Source: Mangrovibacterium diazotrophicum
GTDB taxonomy: Bacteria > Bacteroidota > Bacteroidia > Bacteroidales > Prolixibacteraceae
Direction: 5' to 3'
Assembly (NCBI RefSeq): GCF_003610535.1
Contig: NZ_RAPN01000001.1
Span: 2,529,320 to 2,593,319 of the forward strand
DNA: 64,000 nucleotides
Of this stretch, positions 34,890 to 43,480 are shown one piece after another. Below the pieces are notes generated by a model. It saw only the letters and a list, made by a program, of their open reading frames with translations. It made no database searches and had not been told where the DNA came from. Made by a program: the position numbers and the translations under genes. Every line of letters begins with the position of its first letter. Position 1 is the stretch's first letter.

Positions 34890-36101
34890 ATGCCAACTAC
34901 GTCCATTCGGGGAAATAAAATGCCTGATTCACCGATCAGGAAGCTTGTTCCGCTGGCTAATAAAGCCAAGGAAAAAGGAATTAAAGTGTACCATTTAAAT
35001 ATTGGTCAACCGGATTTACCCACTCCTCAGCGAGCGTTGGACGCGATTCGGAACATTGACCGCAAGATACTCGAGTATAGCCCGAGTGAAGGAATTCTGT
35101 CGCTTCGCCAAAAGTTGGCGGCCTATTATCACAAATTCAAAATCAATGTTGGGGTTGAAGACATTATTGTGACAGCCGGAGGTAGCGAAGCGGTTACCTT
35201 TGCCTTCATGTCGTGCCTTGATCCGGGCGACGAGATTATCGTTCCCGAGCCAGCTTATGCCAACTACGAAGCGTTTGCAATTGTGGCTGGTGCAATCATC
35301 AAATCAATTCCGGCAAAAATTGAAGAAGGTTTCGCCCTTCCTCCTATCGAAGAATTTGAAAAACTGATCACCCCGAAAACAAAGGGGATCATGATCTGCA
35401 ACCCCAATAACCCAACCGGTTATTTGTATACGCAGTCCGAGATGAACGCTATTCGCGACCTGGTGAAGAAATACGACTTGTATTTATTCTCAGACGAAGT
35501 TTACCGCGAATTCTGTTACACCGGCGCACCATATATTTCGGCTTTCCACCTGGAAGGAATCGAGCAGAATGTGATCCTGATCGACTCCGTTTCGAAACGC
35601 TACAGCGAATGCGGAATCCGCATCGGTGCTTTGATTTCGAAAAACGCGGCTGTTCGCCGCAACGTAATGAAGTTCTGTCAGGCCCGTTTGAGCCCACCTT
35701 TGATCGGACAAATTGCCGCAGAAGCATCACTGGAGGAAACCGATGGCTACCTGATGGATTCGTACAACGAATATGTGGAGCGTCGCAAATTCCTCATCGA
35801 TGGTTTAAACCGGATCGACGGTGTTTATTCGCCAATACCGATGGGCGCATTTTACACCGTAGCCCAACTACCGGTTGACGATTCGGACAAGTTTTGCGCC
35901 TGGTTACTGGACGAGTTCAGCTTCGAAGGAGAAACGATATTTATGGCTCCTGCCACCGGGTTCTACACCACACCGGGCTACGGAACAAATGAGGTGCGAA
36001 TTGCCTACGTTCTGAAAAAGAAAGACCTGGCCCGTGCACTCAAAATTCTGGACGAAGCGTTGAAAGTTTATCCGGGAACGGTTTATAAACACAACCATTA
36101 A
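34890..36101 (+). CDS. pyridoxal-phosphate-dependent aminotransferase (class I/II)
   Basis: A 403-aa fold-type I aminotransferase. The N-terminal region has LNIGQPDLPTP. The cofactor pocket includes VTAGGSEAVTFAF, ICNPNNPTGYLY (Asn binding PLP O3') and the Asp-Tyr region LFSDEVYREF. The Schiff-base Lys is in LIDSVSKRYSECGIRIG, and the carboxylate-binding Arg in NEVRIAYV near the C-terminus. The family includes aspartate and aromatic aminotransferases; substrate cannot be fixed from sequence. It is divergent from alanine dehydrogenase, so a role in alanine or glutamate metabolism is plausible. Confidence 0.93.
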   Translation: MPTTSIRGNKMPDSPIRKLVPLANKAKEKGIKVYHLNIGQPDLPTPQRALDAIRNIDRKILEYSPSEGILSLRQKLAAYYHKFKINVGVEDIIVTAGGSEAVTFAFMSCLDPGDEIIVPEPAYANYEAFAIVAGAIIKSIPAKIEEGFALPPIEEFEKLITPKTKGIMICNPNNPTGYLYTQSEMNAIRDLVKKYDLYLFSDEVYREFCYTGAPYISAFHLEGIEQNVILIDSVSKRYSECGIRIGALISKNAAVRRNVMKFCQARLSPPLIGQIAAEASLEETDGYLMDSYNEYVERRKFLIDGLNRIDGVYSPIPMGAFYTVAQLPVDDSDKFCAWLLDEFSFEGETIFMAPATGFYTTPGYGTNEVRIAYVLKKKDLARALKILDEALKVYPGTVYKHNH

Positions 36102-36223
36102 AACACGCACAAATTACATATATGAAAGCTGATCCTAACGGATTGGCTTTTTTTCATACAAAAATCGACCTGCGGAATAATATGCAAAACAGAATAACGT
36201 TTTAGCAAAAACCCCACTTTTTC

Positions 36224-36985
36224 ATGAATGCTGTGCGACTAATCATATTATTTATCTTAATAGGATATGCTTGTCAAGCACAACAATCGCAACTAACCTA
36301 CGAAAAGCCCAACTATCGAAAAATTGAAAGAGCGATCCGCAAAAAACACGGACCACTCTACTACCCAAGCTTGATGACCCGATTTGAGCAAGCCGATTCA
36401 ACCCTTACTTTAAAGGAAAAACGTCACTTATATTATGGCTATCAATTTCAACCCAAATACAACCCTTATTCCTCTTCAGACTACATCGACCGCATGTTGG
36501 AAATTATGAATAAAGACCAACAAACGAATGGTGAACTGCAATTCATCGTGCAATGTGCCGATTCGGTATACCGAGAATACCCGTTCTCGGTACTGGCACT
36601 AAACTGCCAACTACATGCATTAAAGCAACTCGGCCAGCTTGAGCTGTATAATAAAAGACTGAAACAATTATTCACAGTTCTGGATGCACTTGTAAGCTCG
36701 GGAGATGGAATAACTAAGCGGACTGCATTCTACGTGATTGACCCTTCTCACGAATATGCTGTGATCAATATTTTGGGACTTGAATTCGCCGGCTCTCAAT
36801 ATCAAACCACCCATTTCGATTTTCTGGAACTAAAAACTAACAAAAACAAACTACGGGGCCTTTATTTCGATGTTACGCCAAGCTTAAAATACTCAGATCC
36901 ATTTATAAACAAAAAATCCGGTATTCCTAATGAGGATAATACCGGATACTCAAAGTTTTTTCACAATACAATTCATTTAACTTAG
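36224..36985 (+). CDS. secreted DUF4919-like protein
   Basis: A 253-aa protein with a signal peptide (MNAVRLIILFILIGYACQAQ). The mature part matches the DUF4919 group: LTYEKPNYRKIERAIRKK, YYPSLMTRFEQADSTLTLKEKRHLYYGYQFQPKYNPYS, FSVLALNCQLHALKQLGQ, and the end region LRGLYFDVTPSLKYSDPF. Function is unknown. The final roughly 27 codons (NKKSGIPNEDNTGYSKFF onward) encode a perfect inverted repeat that is the terminator of the opposing small gene, and the stop overlaps that gene's stop by 9 nt. The C-terminal tail may therefore be a read-through extension rather than ancestral protein. Confidence 0.8.
   Translation: MNAVRLIILFILIGYACQAQQSQLTYEKPNYRKIERAIRKKHGPLYYPSLMTRFEQADSTLTLKEKRHLYYGYQFQPKYNPYSSSDYIDRMLEIMNKDQQTNGELQFIVQCADSVYREYPFSVLALNCQLHALKQLGQLELYNKRLKQLFTVLDALVSSGDGITKRTAFYVIDPSHEYAVINILGLEFAGSQYQTTHFDFLELKTNKNKLRGLYFDVTPSLKYSDPFINKKSGIPNEDNTGYSKFFHNTIHLT
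36905..36950 (-). terminator. terminator for the minus-strand small genes, inside the convergent CDS
   Basis: ATCCGGTATT (36916-36925) and AATACCGGAT (36938-36947) form a perfect 10-bp stem with a 12-nt loop. On the minus strand TTTTTTG follows directly; the plus strand has a T-run slightly further on. Confidence 0.75.
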
Positions 36986-37198
36986 ATCTACATTCAACGT
37001 ATAGAAAGGTGCTTTGTCCCGGTTTGTCACTACATTTTTTGATTCCAGGGAACTGATATACGCCTTCCCGCGTTGGTAGCTCAATTTAAGGTGCATAATG
37101 ATGTCTCCCATCATACATTGTTCTTTCTCGTGAATCAGTTGGATGATCTCACGCTCGACTTCATTTTTCACTGTCGACAAGTCTAACTTTGTTTTCAT
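36977..37198 (-). CDS. small protein, possible winged-helix fold
   Basis: A 73-aa protein (MKTKLDLSTVKNEVEREIIQLI). It has the helix-helix-turn-helix-hairpin look of a minimal winged helix: EREIIQLIHEKEQC, then MGDIIMHLKLSYQRGKAYISSLESKNVV as turn and recognition helix, then TNRDKAPFYTLNV as wing. DNA binding is inference from this pattern only. It follows a small cysteine protein gene by 12 nt, so the two are co-transcribed, and its terminator lies inside the opposing gene. Confidence 0.65.
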   Translation of the reverse strand: MKTKLDLSTVKNEVEREIIQLIHEKEQCMMGDIIMHLKLSYQRGKAYISSLESKNVVTNRDKAPFYTLNVDLS

Positions 37199-37210
37199 AG
37201 GCCTTTTTTT

Positions 37211-37426
37211 TTATTGTTTGTTGTATGGAGTTGTTGCTGGCGGGATCTCCTCACCCGCCTCCGCTAATTGAAATCTACGACAATTTTTCCATCCTTTAAT
37301 TCCTCGATTACAAAAAACATTTTTGATCAGCATTACCGGAACGTTTGGCACGGTTAAGCTTCCCTGAAACACAGGGCAGGTCTTCGCGAAGGGGCATCTT
37401 TTTCCTAAATATTGAATTCCTGTCAT
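37211..37426 (-). CDS. small four-cysteine protein, unknown function
   Basis: A 71-aa protein with cysteines at 11, 17, 39 and 49 (CPFAKTCPVFQG ... VFCNRGIKGWKNCRRF). The spacing C-x5-C-x21-C-x9-C and the conserved-looking GWKNCRRF resemble small zinc or iron-sulfur modules seen attached to signalling proteins in Bacteroidota. I cannot name the family with confidence. It is the first gene of a pair with the winged-helix-like protein. A metal or redox sensor plus regulator pair would be one reading. Confidence 0.65.
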   Translation of the reverse strand: MTGIQYLGKRCPFAKTCPVFQGSLTVPNVPVMLIKNVFCNRGIKGWKNCRRFQLAEAGEEIPPATTPYNKQ

Positions 37427-37574
37427 AACTCAATGTATTGCGATCGATCAGATCAAGTTTACAATCCCCAACATCTTGAAGCGCTCAACATGCTCTTTCT
37501 ATAAAGATAAGCAACCTGCCTGAATGTTTTGTTCACCCTCATCGACGAACAAGCGCCTAATTCACCTAAAAATT

Positions 37575-37616
37575 AGACAAAAAAGAAAGCGACACTTAAA
37601 TCAGCATCGCTTTCAT
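37575..37616 (-). terminator. recQ terminator (minus strand)
   Basis: GAAAGCGA (37585-37592)/TCGCTTTC (37607-37614), perfect 8-bp stem; on the minus strand TTTTTTGTC follows. Confidence 0.8.
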
Positions 37617-37690
37617 ATTGTTATTCAGACTATTAAATTCAAAATTGTGATTATTTGAACATTCTTATAAAAAGTTTAAAAAATTGTAAA

Positions 37691-39874
37691 TTAATTTCCC
37701 ATCTCCGACATGAACTTAATCCGCATCAATCGAATGTCCTCTTCCGAGTAATCATCCTCGCCCAATTCGTCCAAAGCTGCCTGGATAGAATCGTCTTCAG
37801 CCTCGCGGAAATACTCGTAAACTTCATCCTGATGATCTTCGTCCATCAGTTCATTGATGTAGTAATCGATATTGATCTTGGTACCGGAATTGACAATAGC
37901 CTCGATCTCACCAATGAGCTCGTTCATATCGATACTTTTCGAGTCCGCAATATCTTCGAGCGACATTTTACGGTCGATTGCCTGAATAATCTCAACTTTC
38001 GTTTTCGATTTGTTGGCAACCGTTTTAACCACCATATCCTGCGCCCGCTCAATGCTGTTATCCTCTACATAATTTGCAATGAGCTCCACAAATTCCTTTC
38101 CGTAGCGCTTGGCTTTTCCTTCGCCAACTCCCTGGATATTCTTCAACTCATCGATAGTTATGGGATATTGAATGGACATGTCAGACAAGGACGGGTCCTG
38201 GAAGATCACAAACGGAGGCAAGCTCAGTTTTTTGGCAACCTTTTTCCGAAGATCTTTCAGTGCCTCAAACAACTCGGGATCGCCAGCTGAACCGGACGAC
38301 GGACCTGAAACTGTATTGTACTCTTCTTCCAGCTCGGTGTAATTGTGGTTCCGAACCAACAAGAAAGGCTGAGGTTTCTCGATAAACTCGAGCCCTTTGG
38401 GCGTGAGTTTTAATAATCCGTAATTCTCAATATCCTTGCTAATCAACCCAGCAATCATACTCTGACGAAATACGGCATTCCAGAAACTGTGGCTGTGATC
38501 GTCGCCATTCCCATAAGCTTTCAGTTCATCATGATGAAACGACTTAATCGCAGCTGTCATCTTCCCGGTTAAAATATCCGAGATGTGCTCCGCCTTGTAC
38601 TTTTCTTTGACTTCCTGAATTGCTAATAAAGCGCGATGCACTTCATCCTGCGCCTGCACCTGCTCCTTCGGATTCAAACAGTTGTCGCAATTACCACAAG
38701 GTTCATCGAGTGTTTCGCCAAAATAATTCAGCAGAATGATCCGGCGGCAAATCGCAGACTCGGCGTAAGAAGCAGTATCCAGCAACAACTGGCGACCGAT
38801 TTCCTGTTCTGCCACCGGCTTTCCCTGCATAAATTTCTCCAGTTTCTGGATGTCTTTATAAGAATAGAAAACCAAACATTGTCCTTCGCCGCCATCGCGC
38901 CCGGCACGCCCAGTTTCCTGGTAGTAACCTTCCAAGCTTTTCGGAATATCGTAGTGAATCACGAATCGAACATCCGGTTTGTCAATTCCCATCCCGAATG
39001 CAATTGTTGCGACGATCACGTCAACTTCTTCCATCAGGAATTTATCCTGGTTACCGCTACGGGTTGCCGAATCCATACCGGCATGGTAGGCCAACGCACG
39101 AATGCCGTTGACAGTGAGTAATTCCGCCAATTCTTCAACCTTCTTGCGACTCAAACAATAAATGATACCGCTCTTCCCTTCATTTTCTTTAATGAAGCGA
39201 ATGATCTGTGCCTCCGGCTTCGCCTTTGGCTTAATCGCGTAGTACAGGTTCGGACGATTGAAGGACGCTTTGAAAACGTTCGCGCCCAACATACCGAGGT
39301 TCTTTTGAATATCGTGCTGAACTTTAGCTGTTGCTGTTGCCGTTAAAGCTATAATCGGAGCGGCACCGATATCCTGAATAATGGGACGGATTCGGCGGTA
39401 TTCCGGTCGAAAATCGTGTCCCCATTCGGAGATACAGTGAGCTTCGTCAATGGCATAAAATGAAATCGTCACTGACTTTAAAAAGTCAACGTTTTCCTGT
39501 TTCGTCAATGATTCCGGCGCAACATACAACAACTTTGTTTTCCCATTCGTCACATCATCCTTCACCTGCTGCACCGCTTGTTTCGAAAGCGATGAATTGA
39601 GGAAATGCGCAATCCCGTCATCCGTTCCAAAACTCCGAATCGAATCCACCTGATTCTTCATCAAAGCAATTAGCGGAGATATAATGATTGCGGTTCCATC
39701 CATTATTAAAGCCGGCAGTTGGTAGCATAACGATTTACCACCTCCGGTTGGCATTAAAACAAAAGTGTCTTTTCCATCCAAAACACTTTTGATTACCTCT
39801 TCCTGCTGACCTTTAAAACGATCAAAACCAAAGTATTTCTGGAGTTGATCGGTCAATGTGAGATTATTCTCCAT
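37691..39874 (-). CDS. recQ: ATP-dependent DNA helicase RecQ
   Basis: A 727-aa 3'-5' helicase for recombination and replication-fork repair. The motifs in order are: motif 0 FDRFKGQQEEVI, Walker A MPTGGGKSLCYQ (about residues 41-52), DEAH box AIDEAHCISEWGHDFRPEY with the aromatic-rich loop, motif III LTATAT and motif VI QETGRAGRDG. Then come the RQC zinc site CRRIILLNYFGE...CGNCDNC, the winged helix, and an HRDC domain near residues 520-600. The last 120 residues are an additional acidic helical region (DYYINELMDEDHQDEVYEYF) common in Bacteroidota RecQ1. Confidence 0.97.
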   Translation of the reverse strand: MENNLTLTDQLQKYFGFDRFKGQQEEVIKSVLDGKDTFVLMPTGGGKSLCYQLPALIMDGTAIIISPLIALMKNQVDSIRSFGTDDGIAHFLNSSLSKQAVQQVKDDVTNGKTKLLYVAPESLTKQENVDFLKSVTISFYAIDEAHCISEWGHDFRPEYRRIRPIIQDIGAAPIIALTATATAKVQHDIQKNLGMLGANVFKASFNRPNLYYAIKPKAKPEAQIIRFIKENEGKSGIIYCLSRKKVEELAELLTVNGIRALAYHAGMDSATRSGNQDKFLMEEVDVIVATIAFGMGIDKPDVRFVIHYDIPKSLEGYYQETGRAGRDGGEGQCLVFYSYKDIQKLEKFMQGKPVAEQEIGRQLLLDTASYAESAICRRIILLNYFGETLDEPCGNCDNCLNPKEQVQAQDEVHRALLAIQEVKEKYKAEHISDILTGKMTAAIKSFHHDELKAYGNGDDHSHSFWNAVFRQSMIAGLISKDIENYGLLKLTPKGLEFIEKPQPFLLVRNHNYTELEEEYNTVSGPSSGSAGDPELFEALKDLRKKVAKKLSLPPFVIFQDPSLSDMSIQYPITIDELKNIQGVGEGKAKRYGKEFVELIANYVEDNSIERAQDMVVKTVANKSKTKVEIIQAIDRKMSLEDIADSKSIDMNELIGEIEAIVNSGTKINIDYYINELMDEDHQDEVYEYFREAEDDSIQAALDELGEDDYSEEDIRLMRIKFMSEMGN

Positions 39875-40039
39875 AAAGCCAATAAAATTTTGATCTCCTT
39901 AATCACGCGTTTTTTATGCGAAATCTAAGATAGCTAAAAACATTTTCATATCGCAACGATATTTTTGAAATTAAGGTGTTTTCACAAGGCTTTCGAAATT
40001 TTAAGTTTTTGCTTTTGGGTACTATTCTGAATATAAAAC

Positions 40040-40047
40040 TATATTTG
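40040..40047 (+). promoter_or_regulatory. -7 promoter element of tatC (TATATTTG)
   Basis: Perfect TAnnTTTG 54 nt before the tatC start codon. Confidence 0.55.
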
Positions 40048-40101
40048 TTCCCGTTTGCCTGCGCGATATCAGGCAACTAAAATTCAACCCATTTGCGCAA
40101 T

Positions 40102-40953
40102 ATGGCCGAAGAGCAAAGCACCAAAAAAAGAGTCAAGGAAAAAGTGGAAGAAGTTGAGATGTCCTTCCTGGAACACCTGGAAGTTTTGCGCTGGCACCTG
40201 ATCCGGGCATTCGCATCCATCTTCATTTTTTCGATTCTGGCTTTCATTAATAAGGATATCATTTTCGATAAAATAATTATGAGTCCCAAGATGCCGGACT
40301 TCTGGACCAACCGGATGTTTGCCAAGTTGGCTGACTTCACCGGAGCCGATTCACTAAGAATAAACACGACGGAACTCAAACTTATCAGTATTTCGATGGC
40401 CGGCCAATTCATGACGCACATCTGGACCTCGATTATTGCAGGCGTAATTATTGCCGCGCCCTATGTGATTTGGGAATTCTGGCGATTTATAAAACCGGCT
40501 TTGTACGACACCGAACGCAAACACTCGGTAGGTGCCGTTTTCTATATGACATTCTTATTTCTGACCGGCGTGCTGTTCGGATACTATTTAATAGTACCGT
40601 TGTCTGTTCACTTTTTGGGTTCCTACTCCATCAGCGGGGAAGTTGCCAACCAGATTAATGTACTGTCCTACATCAGTACCGTTTCATCTATCACCATCGC
40701 TAGTGGTGTTATTTTTGAATTGCCCGTTTTCGTGTATTTTCTGAGCAAAGTGGGCATACTGTCTCCGCAATTGATGAAAAAATACCGGAGACACGCCTAC
40801 GTACTGCTGCTGATTATTTCAGCAATTATTACTCCGCCGGATGTTTTCAGCCAAATTATGGTTTGCTTACCTTTGGTATTCCTTTATGAAGTAGGAATTA
40901 TTATATCGAAACGCGTGCAGAAAAAAGCCAATGCTGCGATGAATGCAGCTTAA
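40102..40953 (+). CDS. tatC: Sec-independent translocase subunit TatC
   Basis: A 283-aa inner-membrane protein read from ATG 40102; a TTG three codons upstream is unlikely. The signal-binding N-terminus MSFLEHLEVLRWHLIRAF holds the twin-arginine-recognition Glu. Six TM helices follow, with the conserved ELPVFVYFLSKVGI segment and KYRRHAYVLLLIISAIITPPDVFSQIM. It has a periplasmic insertion after TM1 (KMPDFWTNRMFAKLADFTGADSL) seen in Bacteroidota homologues. It is followed 24 nt later by lptB, linking Tat export and LPS transport genes in one operon. Confidence 0.96.
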   Translation: MAEEQSTKKRVKEKVEEVEMSFLEHLEVLRWHLIRAFASIFIFSILAFINKDIIFDKIIMSPKMPDFWTNRMFAKLADFTGADSLRINTTELKLISISMAGQFMTHIWTSIIAGVIIAAPYVIWEFWRFIKPALYDTERKHSVGAVFYMTFLFLTGVLFGYYLIVPLSVHFLGSYSISGEVANQINVLSYISTVSSITIASGVIFELPVFVYFLSKVGILSPQLMKKYRRHAYVLLLIISAIITPPDVFSQIMVCLPLVFLYEVGIIISKRVQKKANAAMNAA

Positions 40954-40977
40954 GCGAAAAGCAATGAAATTAAAGCT

Positions 40978-41700
40978 ATGAAATTAAGAGCCGATAATAT
41001 TGTCAAGAAATATAAAAAGAGGACCGTTGTAAAAGGTGTCTCTTTCGAAGTTAACCAAGGTGAAATCGTTGGACTTCTTGGCCCTAACGGAGCCGGGAAA
41101 ACCACTTCATTCTACATGATCGTCGGATTGGTTCAGCCTTTGAGCGGACACGTTTACCTCGACGATCTGGATATTACCGACATGCCCGTTTACAAACGTG
41201 CACAAAAAGGAATCGGCTACCTGGCACAGGAAGCATCGGTATTTCGCAAGCTTAGTATCGAAGATAACCTGCGCGCTGTTTTAGAGATGACTAAATTGAC
41301 GAAAGCGGCGCAAAATGAAAAAATTGAATCGTTACTCGAGGAATTCCGTCTGACACACATTCGAAAAAGTAAAGGTTACCAGCTTTCAGGTGGTGAACGG
41401 CGTCGCTGCGAAATTGCACGTGCACTCGCCATCAACCCGAAATTTGTATTGCTCGATGAGCCTTTTGCCGGCGTTGACCCCATCGCGGTAGAAGATATCC
41501 AGGAAATTGTACGCACCCTGGTCGAAAAAAACATTGGTGTTTTGATTACCGACCACAACGTACACGAAACTTTGTCGATCACCGACCGCTCATACCTGTT
41601 GTTCGAAGGATCGATCCTAAAGGCCGGAACAGCAGAGGATTTGGCGAATGACGAAGATGTTCGACGGGTCTACCTGGGGCAGAATTTCACCCTGCGTTAA
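40978..41700 (+). CDS. lptB: LPS export ABC transporter ATP-binding protein LptB
   Basis: A 240-aa ATPase that powers LptFGC extraction of lipopolysaccharide from the inner membrane. Walker A is GPNGAGKT (about residues 36-43), with Q-loop [21 protein letters not shown] (the A-S-V-F-R-K-L-S-V sequence is diagnostic for LptB), signature [15 protein letters not shown], Walker [14 protein letters not shown] and H-loop [10 protein letters not shown]. Length is standard. It lies 24 nt after tatC; the tRNA-Leu gene follows with its own promoter. Confidence 0.96.
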   Translation: MKLRADNIVKKYKKRTVVKGVSFEVNQGEIVGLLGPNGAGKTTSFYMIVGLVQPLSGHVYLDDLDITDMPVYKRAQKGIGYLAQEASVFRKLSIEDNLRAVLEMTKLTKAAQNEKIESLLEEFRLTHIRKSKGYQLSGGERRRCEIARALAINPKFVLLDEPFAGVDPIAVEDIQEIVRTLVEKNIGVLITDHNVHETLSITDRSYLLFEGSILKAGTAEDLANDEDVRRVYLGQNFTLR

Positions 41701-41765
41701 ACCCGCAAACTAAAAAATATCCCAAAGAAGTTTTATTTCTCTTTGCAGATGTAAAAATAATGATT

Positions 41766-41773
41766 TACATTTG
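41766..41773 (+). promoter_or_regulatory. -7 promoter element of tRNA-Leu (TACATTTG)
   Basis: TAnnTTTG match 11 nt before the mature tRNA 5' end. Confidence 0.55.
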
Positions 41774-41784
41774 CGCCTCGATTA

Positions 41785-41866
41785 GCGGACGTGGCGGAAT
41801 TGGTAGACGCGCTAGACTTAGGATCTAGTGTCTTACGGCGTGGGGGTTCGAGTCCCTTCGTCCGCA
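41785..41866 (+). tRNA. tRNA-Leu (anticodon TAG)
   Basis: A complete 82-nt class II tRNA. The acceptor stem is GCGGACG (41785-41791)/CGTCCGC (41859-41865) with discriminator A at 41866. The D-arm contains TTGGTAGACGCG. The anticodon stem CTAGA/TCTAG encloses loop CTTAGGA with anticodon TAG. A long variable arm (TGTCTTACGGCG) and a T-arm with GTTCGAGTC follow. CCA is not encoded. Confidence 0.97.
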
Positions 41867-41880
41867 CAAAAGAAAAGCTC

Positions 41881-41920
41881 AACCGCTATGCTTGGTTCTC
41901 AATCAAGCATGCGGTTTTTA
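41881..41920 (+). terminator. tRNA-Leu terminator
   Basis: AACCGCTATGCTTG (41881-41894) pairs with CAAGCATGCGGTT (41904-41916) with one bulged T, followed by TTTTATT. Confidence 0.85.
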
Positions 41921-41953
41921 TTGATTTAAGACGTTGGTTAACGACCGACTTTC

Positions 41954-41983
41954 AACGGTAACTAATTGGTTATCCGTTCTTTT
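41954..41983 (+). terminator. second hairpin with T-tract upstream of tig (terminator/attenuator-like)
   Basis: AACGGTAAC (41954-41962) pairs with GTTATCCGTT (41969-41978) with one bulge, followed by CTTTTT, 25 nt before the tig start. No TAnnTTTG lies between this hairpin and tig, so tig may be expressed by read-through past it. Confidence 0.5.
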
Positions 41984-42007
41984 TCCAAAAAATTAAGTGG
42001 AACTTTT

Positions 42008-43363
42008 ATGAATATTACAAAAGAAAACATCAACGAGCTAACAGCTACAATTACCGTTAAAATTGATAAAAATGATTACGAAGCAACGGTAAATGACGTT
42101 TTAAAAGACTACCGCAAAAAGGCAAACATGCCTGGTTTCCGTCCTGGTAAAGTTCCTGCAGGATTGGTTAAGAAAATGTACGGAAAAGCCATCCTGGCCG
42201 ACGAGGTCAACAAAATGCTTTCAAACAAACTGTCACAATATATCGTTGACGAAAAACTTAATATTTTAGGAGAACCTCTTCCAAACGAAGAAAAACAACC
42301 TAAAATCGATTGGGAAACAACTGAAGATTTCGAATTCGTTTTCGACATCGCTGTTGCTCCTGAAATCGAAGTTAAACTGGACAAACGCAAAAAGTTTGTT
42401 TACTACAACATCGAAGTAGATGCTGATATGGTAAGCAAACAAATCGAATCATATACAAGCCGTTTCGGTCAAAACGAAGCTGCAGAAGTTGCGGGCGAAA
42501 AAGACACCTTACGTGGTGATTTCGTTCAACTGGATGCAGAAGGCAACGAACTGGAAGATGGAATCAAAGCTGAAAAAGTTGTGATCGCTATCGACCTGAT
42601 GAAAGACGAAGCTGTTAAAAACGAAGCGATCGGTAAAAAAGCAGGCGACGTTTTGGTTTTCGACCCGGTAGCTGTTTACGAAAGCAAACACGAAGTTGGT
42701 CACATGCTGAACCTTTCACACGAAGAAGCTGAAAACATTGAAGGAAACTTCAAATTCACGATCGAAGAAGTGTTGAGCTTCAAAGAAGCTGAGATTAACG
42801 AAGATCTGTTCAAAAAAGCTTTCGGCGAAGAAACTGAAGTGAAAACTGAAGAAGAATTCCGCGCGAAACTGCAATCAGAATTAGAAGAAAACTTCAAATA
42901 CTCAAGCGACTACAAATTCGCTTTGGATAGCCGCGACGCATTGGTTGAAAAAACAGCCATTGAACTTCCGGAAGAATTCCTGAAACGTTGGTTGAAATTA
43001 ACAAACGAGGAATTAACTGACGAGCAAATCGACGCTGATTTCGACAACTTCATGCAAGACCTGCGCTGGCAGTTGATCAAAGATCGTTTGATTAAAGACA
43101 ACGAGCTTAAAATTGAAGAAGGCGAAATCAAAGAATTGGCAAAACGAGTTGCTGCAATGCAATTTAGCCAGTACGGAATGCACAATGTGCCTGACGAACA
43201 CCTGGAAAACTACGCCGGACACATTCTTCAAAACGAAGAAGAACGCAAGCGTTTAGCCAACAAAGCAATCGAAGACAAAATTCTGGAAGTCATTAAATCA
43301 AAAGTAACCTTGGATGAAAAACCAATTAGTTACGATGAATTTAACAAATTGCTTGAAAAGTAG
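42008..43363 (+). CDS. tig: trigger factor
   Basis: A 451-aa ribosome-associated chaperone. I start at ATG 42008 (MNITKENINELTATITVKI), the normal family N-terminus; the upstream in-frame extension lies in a hairpin and has no start signal. The ribosome-docking loop GFRPGKVPAGLVKKMYG (the F-R-x-G-K-x-P signature) is at about residues 38-54. The PPIase-like middle domain is present but lacks strong FKBP active-site features, and the C-terminal helical cradle follows. It starts the tig-clpP-clpX cluster linking folding with proteolysis. Confidence 0.94.
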   Translation: MNITKENINELTATITVKIDKNDYEATVNDVLKDYRKKANMPGFRPGKVPAGLVKKMYGKAILADEVNKMLSNKLSQYIVDEKLNILGEPLPNEEKQPKIDWETTEDFEFVFDIAVAPEIEVKLDKRKKFVYYNIEVDADMVSKQIESYTSRFGQNEAAEVAGEKDTLRGDFVQLDAEGNELEDGIKAEKVVIAIDLMKDEAVKNEAIGKKAGDVLVFDPVAVYESKHEVGHMLNLSHEEAENIEGNFKFTIEEVLSFKEAEINEDLFKKAFGEETEVKTEEEFRAKLQSELEENFKYSSDYKFALDSRDALVEKTAIELPEEFLKRWLKLTNEELTDEQIDADFDNFMQDLRWQLIKDRLIKDNELKIEEGEIKELAKRVAAMQFSQYGMHNVPDEHLENYAGHILQNEEERKRLANKAIEDKILEVIKSKVTLDEKPISYDEFNKLLEK

Positions 43364-43394
43364 TCCCCGACAATAGGGCAAAAGCATATTTTTT

Positions 43395-43402
43395 TAACTT
43401 TG
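43395..43402 (+). promoter_or_regulatory. -7 promoter element (TAACTTTG) embedded in a terminator arm, for clpP
   Basis: TAnnTTTG match whose bases 2-8 are the first seven bases of the left arm of the tig-clpP hairpin. Transcription should begin near 43408-43410, inside that arm. Confidence 0.45.
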
Positions 43403-43476
43403 TAAAAGTCGGTTCTCGTGCGCTTTCCAAAAGGTGGATGAGTTTGATGAAACCGATTTTTACAAAGTTTTTTTTT
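43396..43476 (+). terminator. tig-clpP intergenic terminator with 19-bp stem
   Basis: AACTTTGTAAAAGTCGGTT (43396-43414) pairs with AACCGATTTTTACAAAGTT (43451-43469), all 19 positions pairing with one G-U wobble. The T-run at 43468-43476 follows directly. It separates tig from clpP. Confidence 0.85.
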
Positions 43477-43480
43477 AACT

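Noticed and set aside
37655-38290. 211-codon plus-strand frame
   Set aside because: It is the antisense shadow of recQ; its sequence mirrors the RecQ codons.
41966-42007. N-terminal extension of trigger factor
   Set aside because: The 14 extra codons overlap a terminator-like hairpin. The family starts with MNITKEN at 42008.
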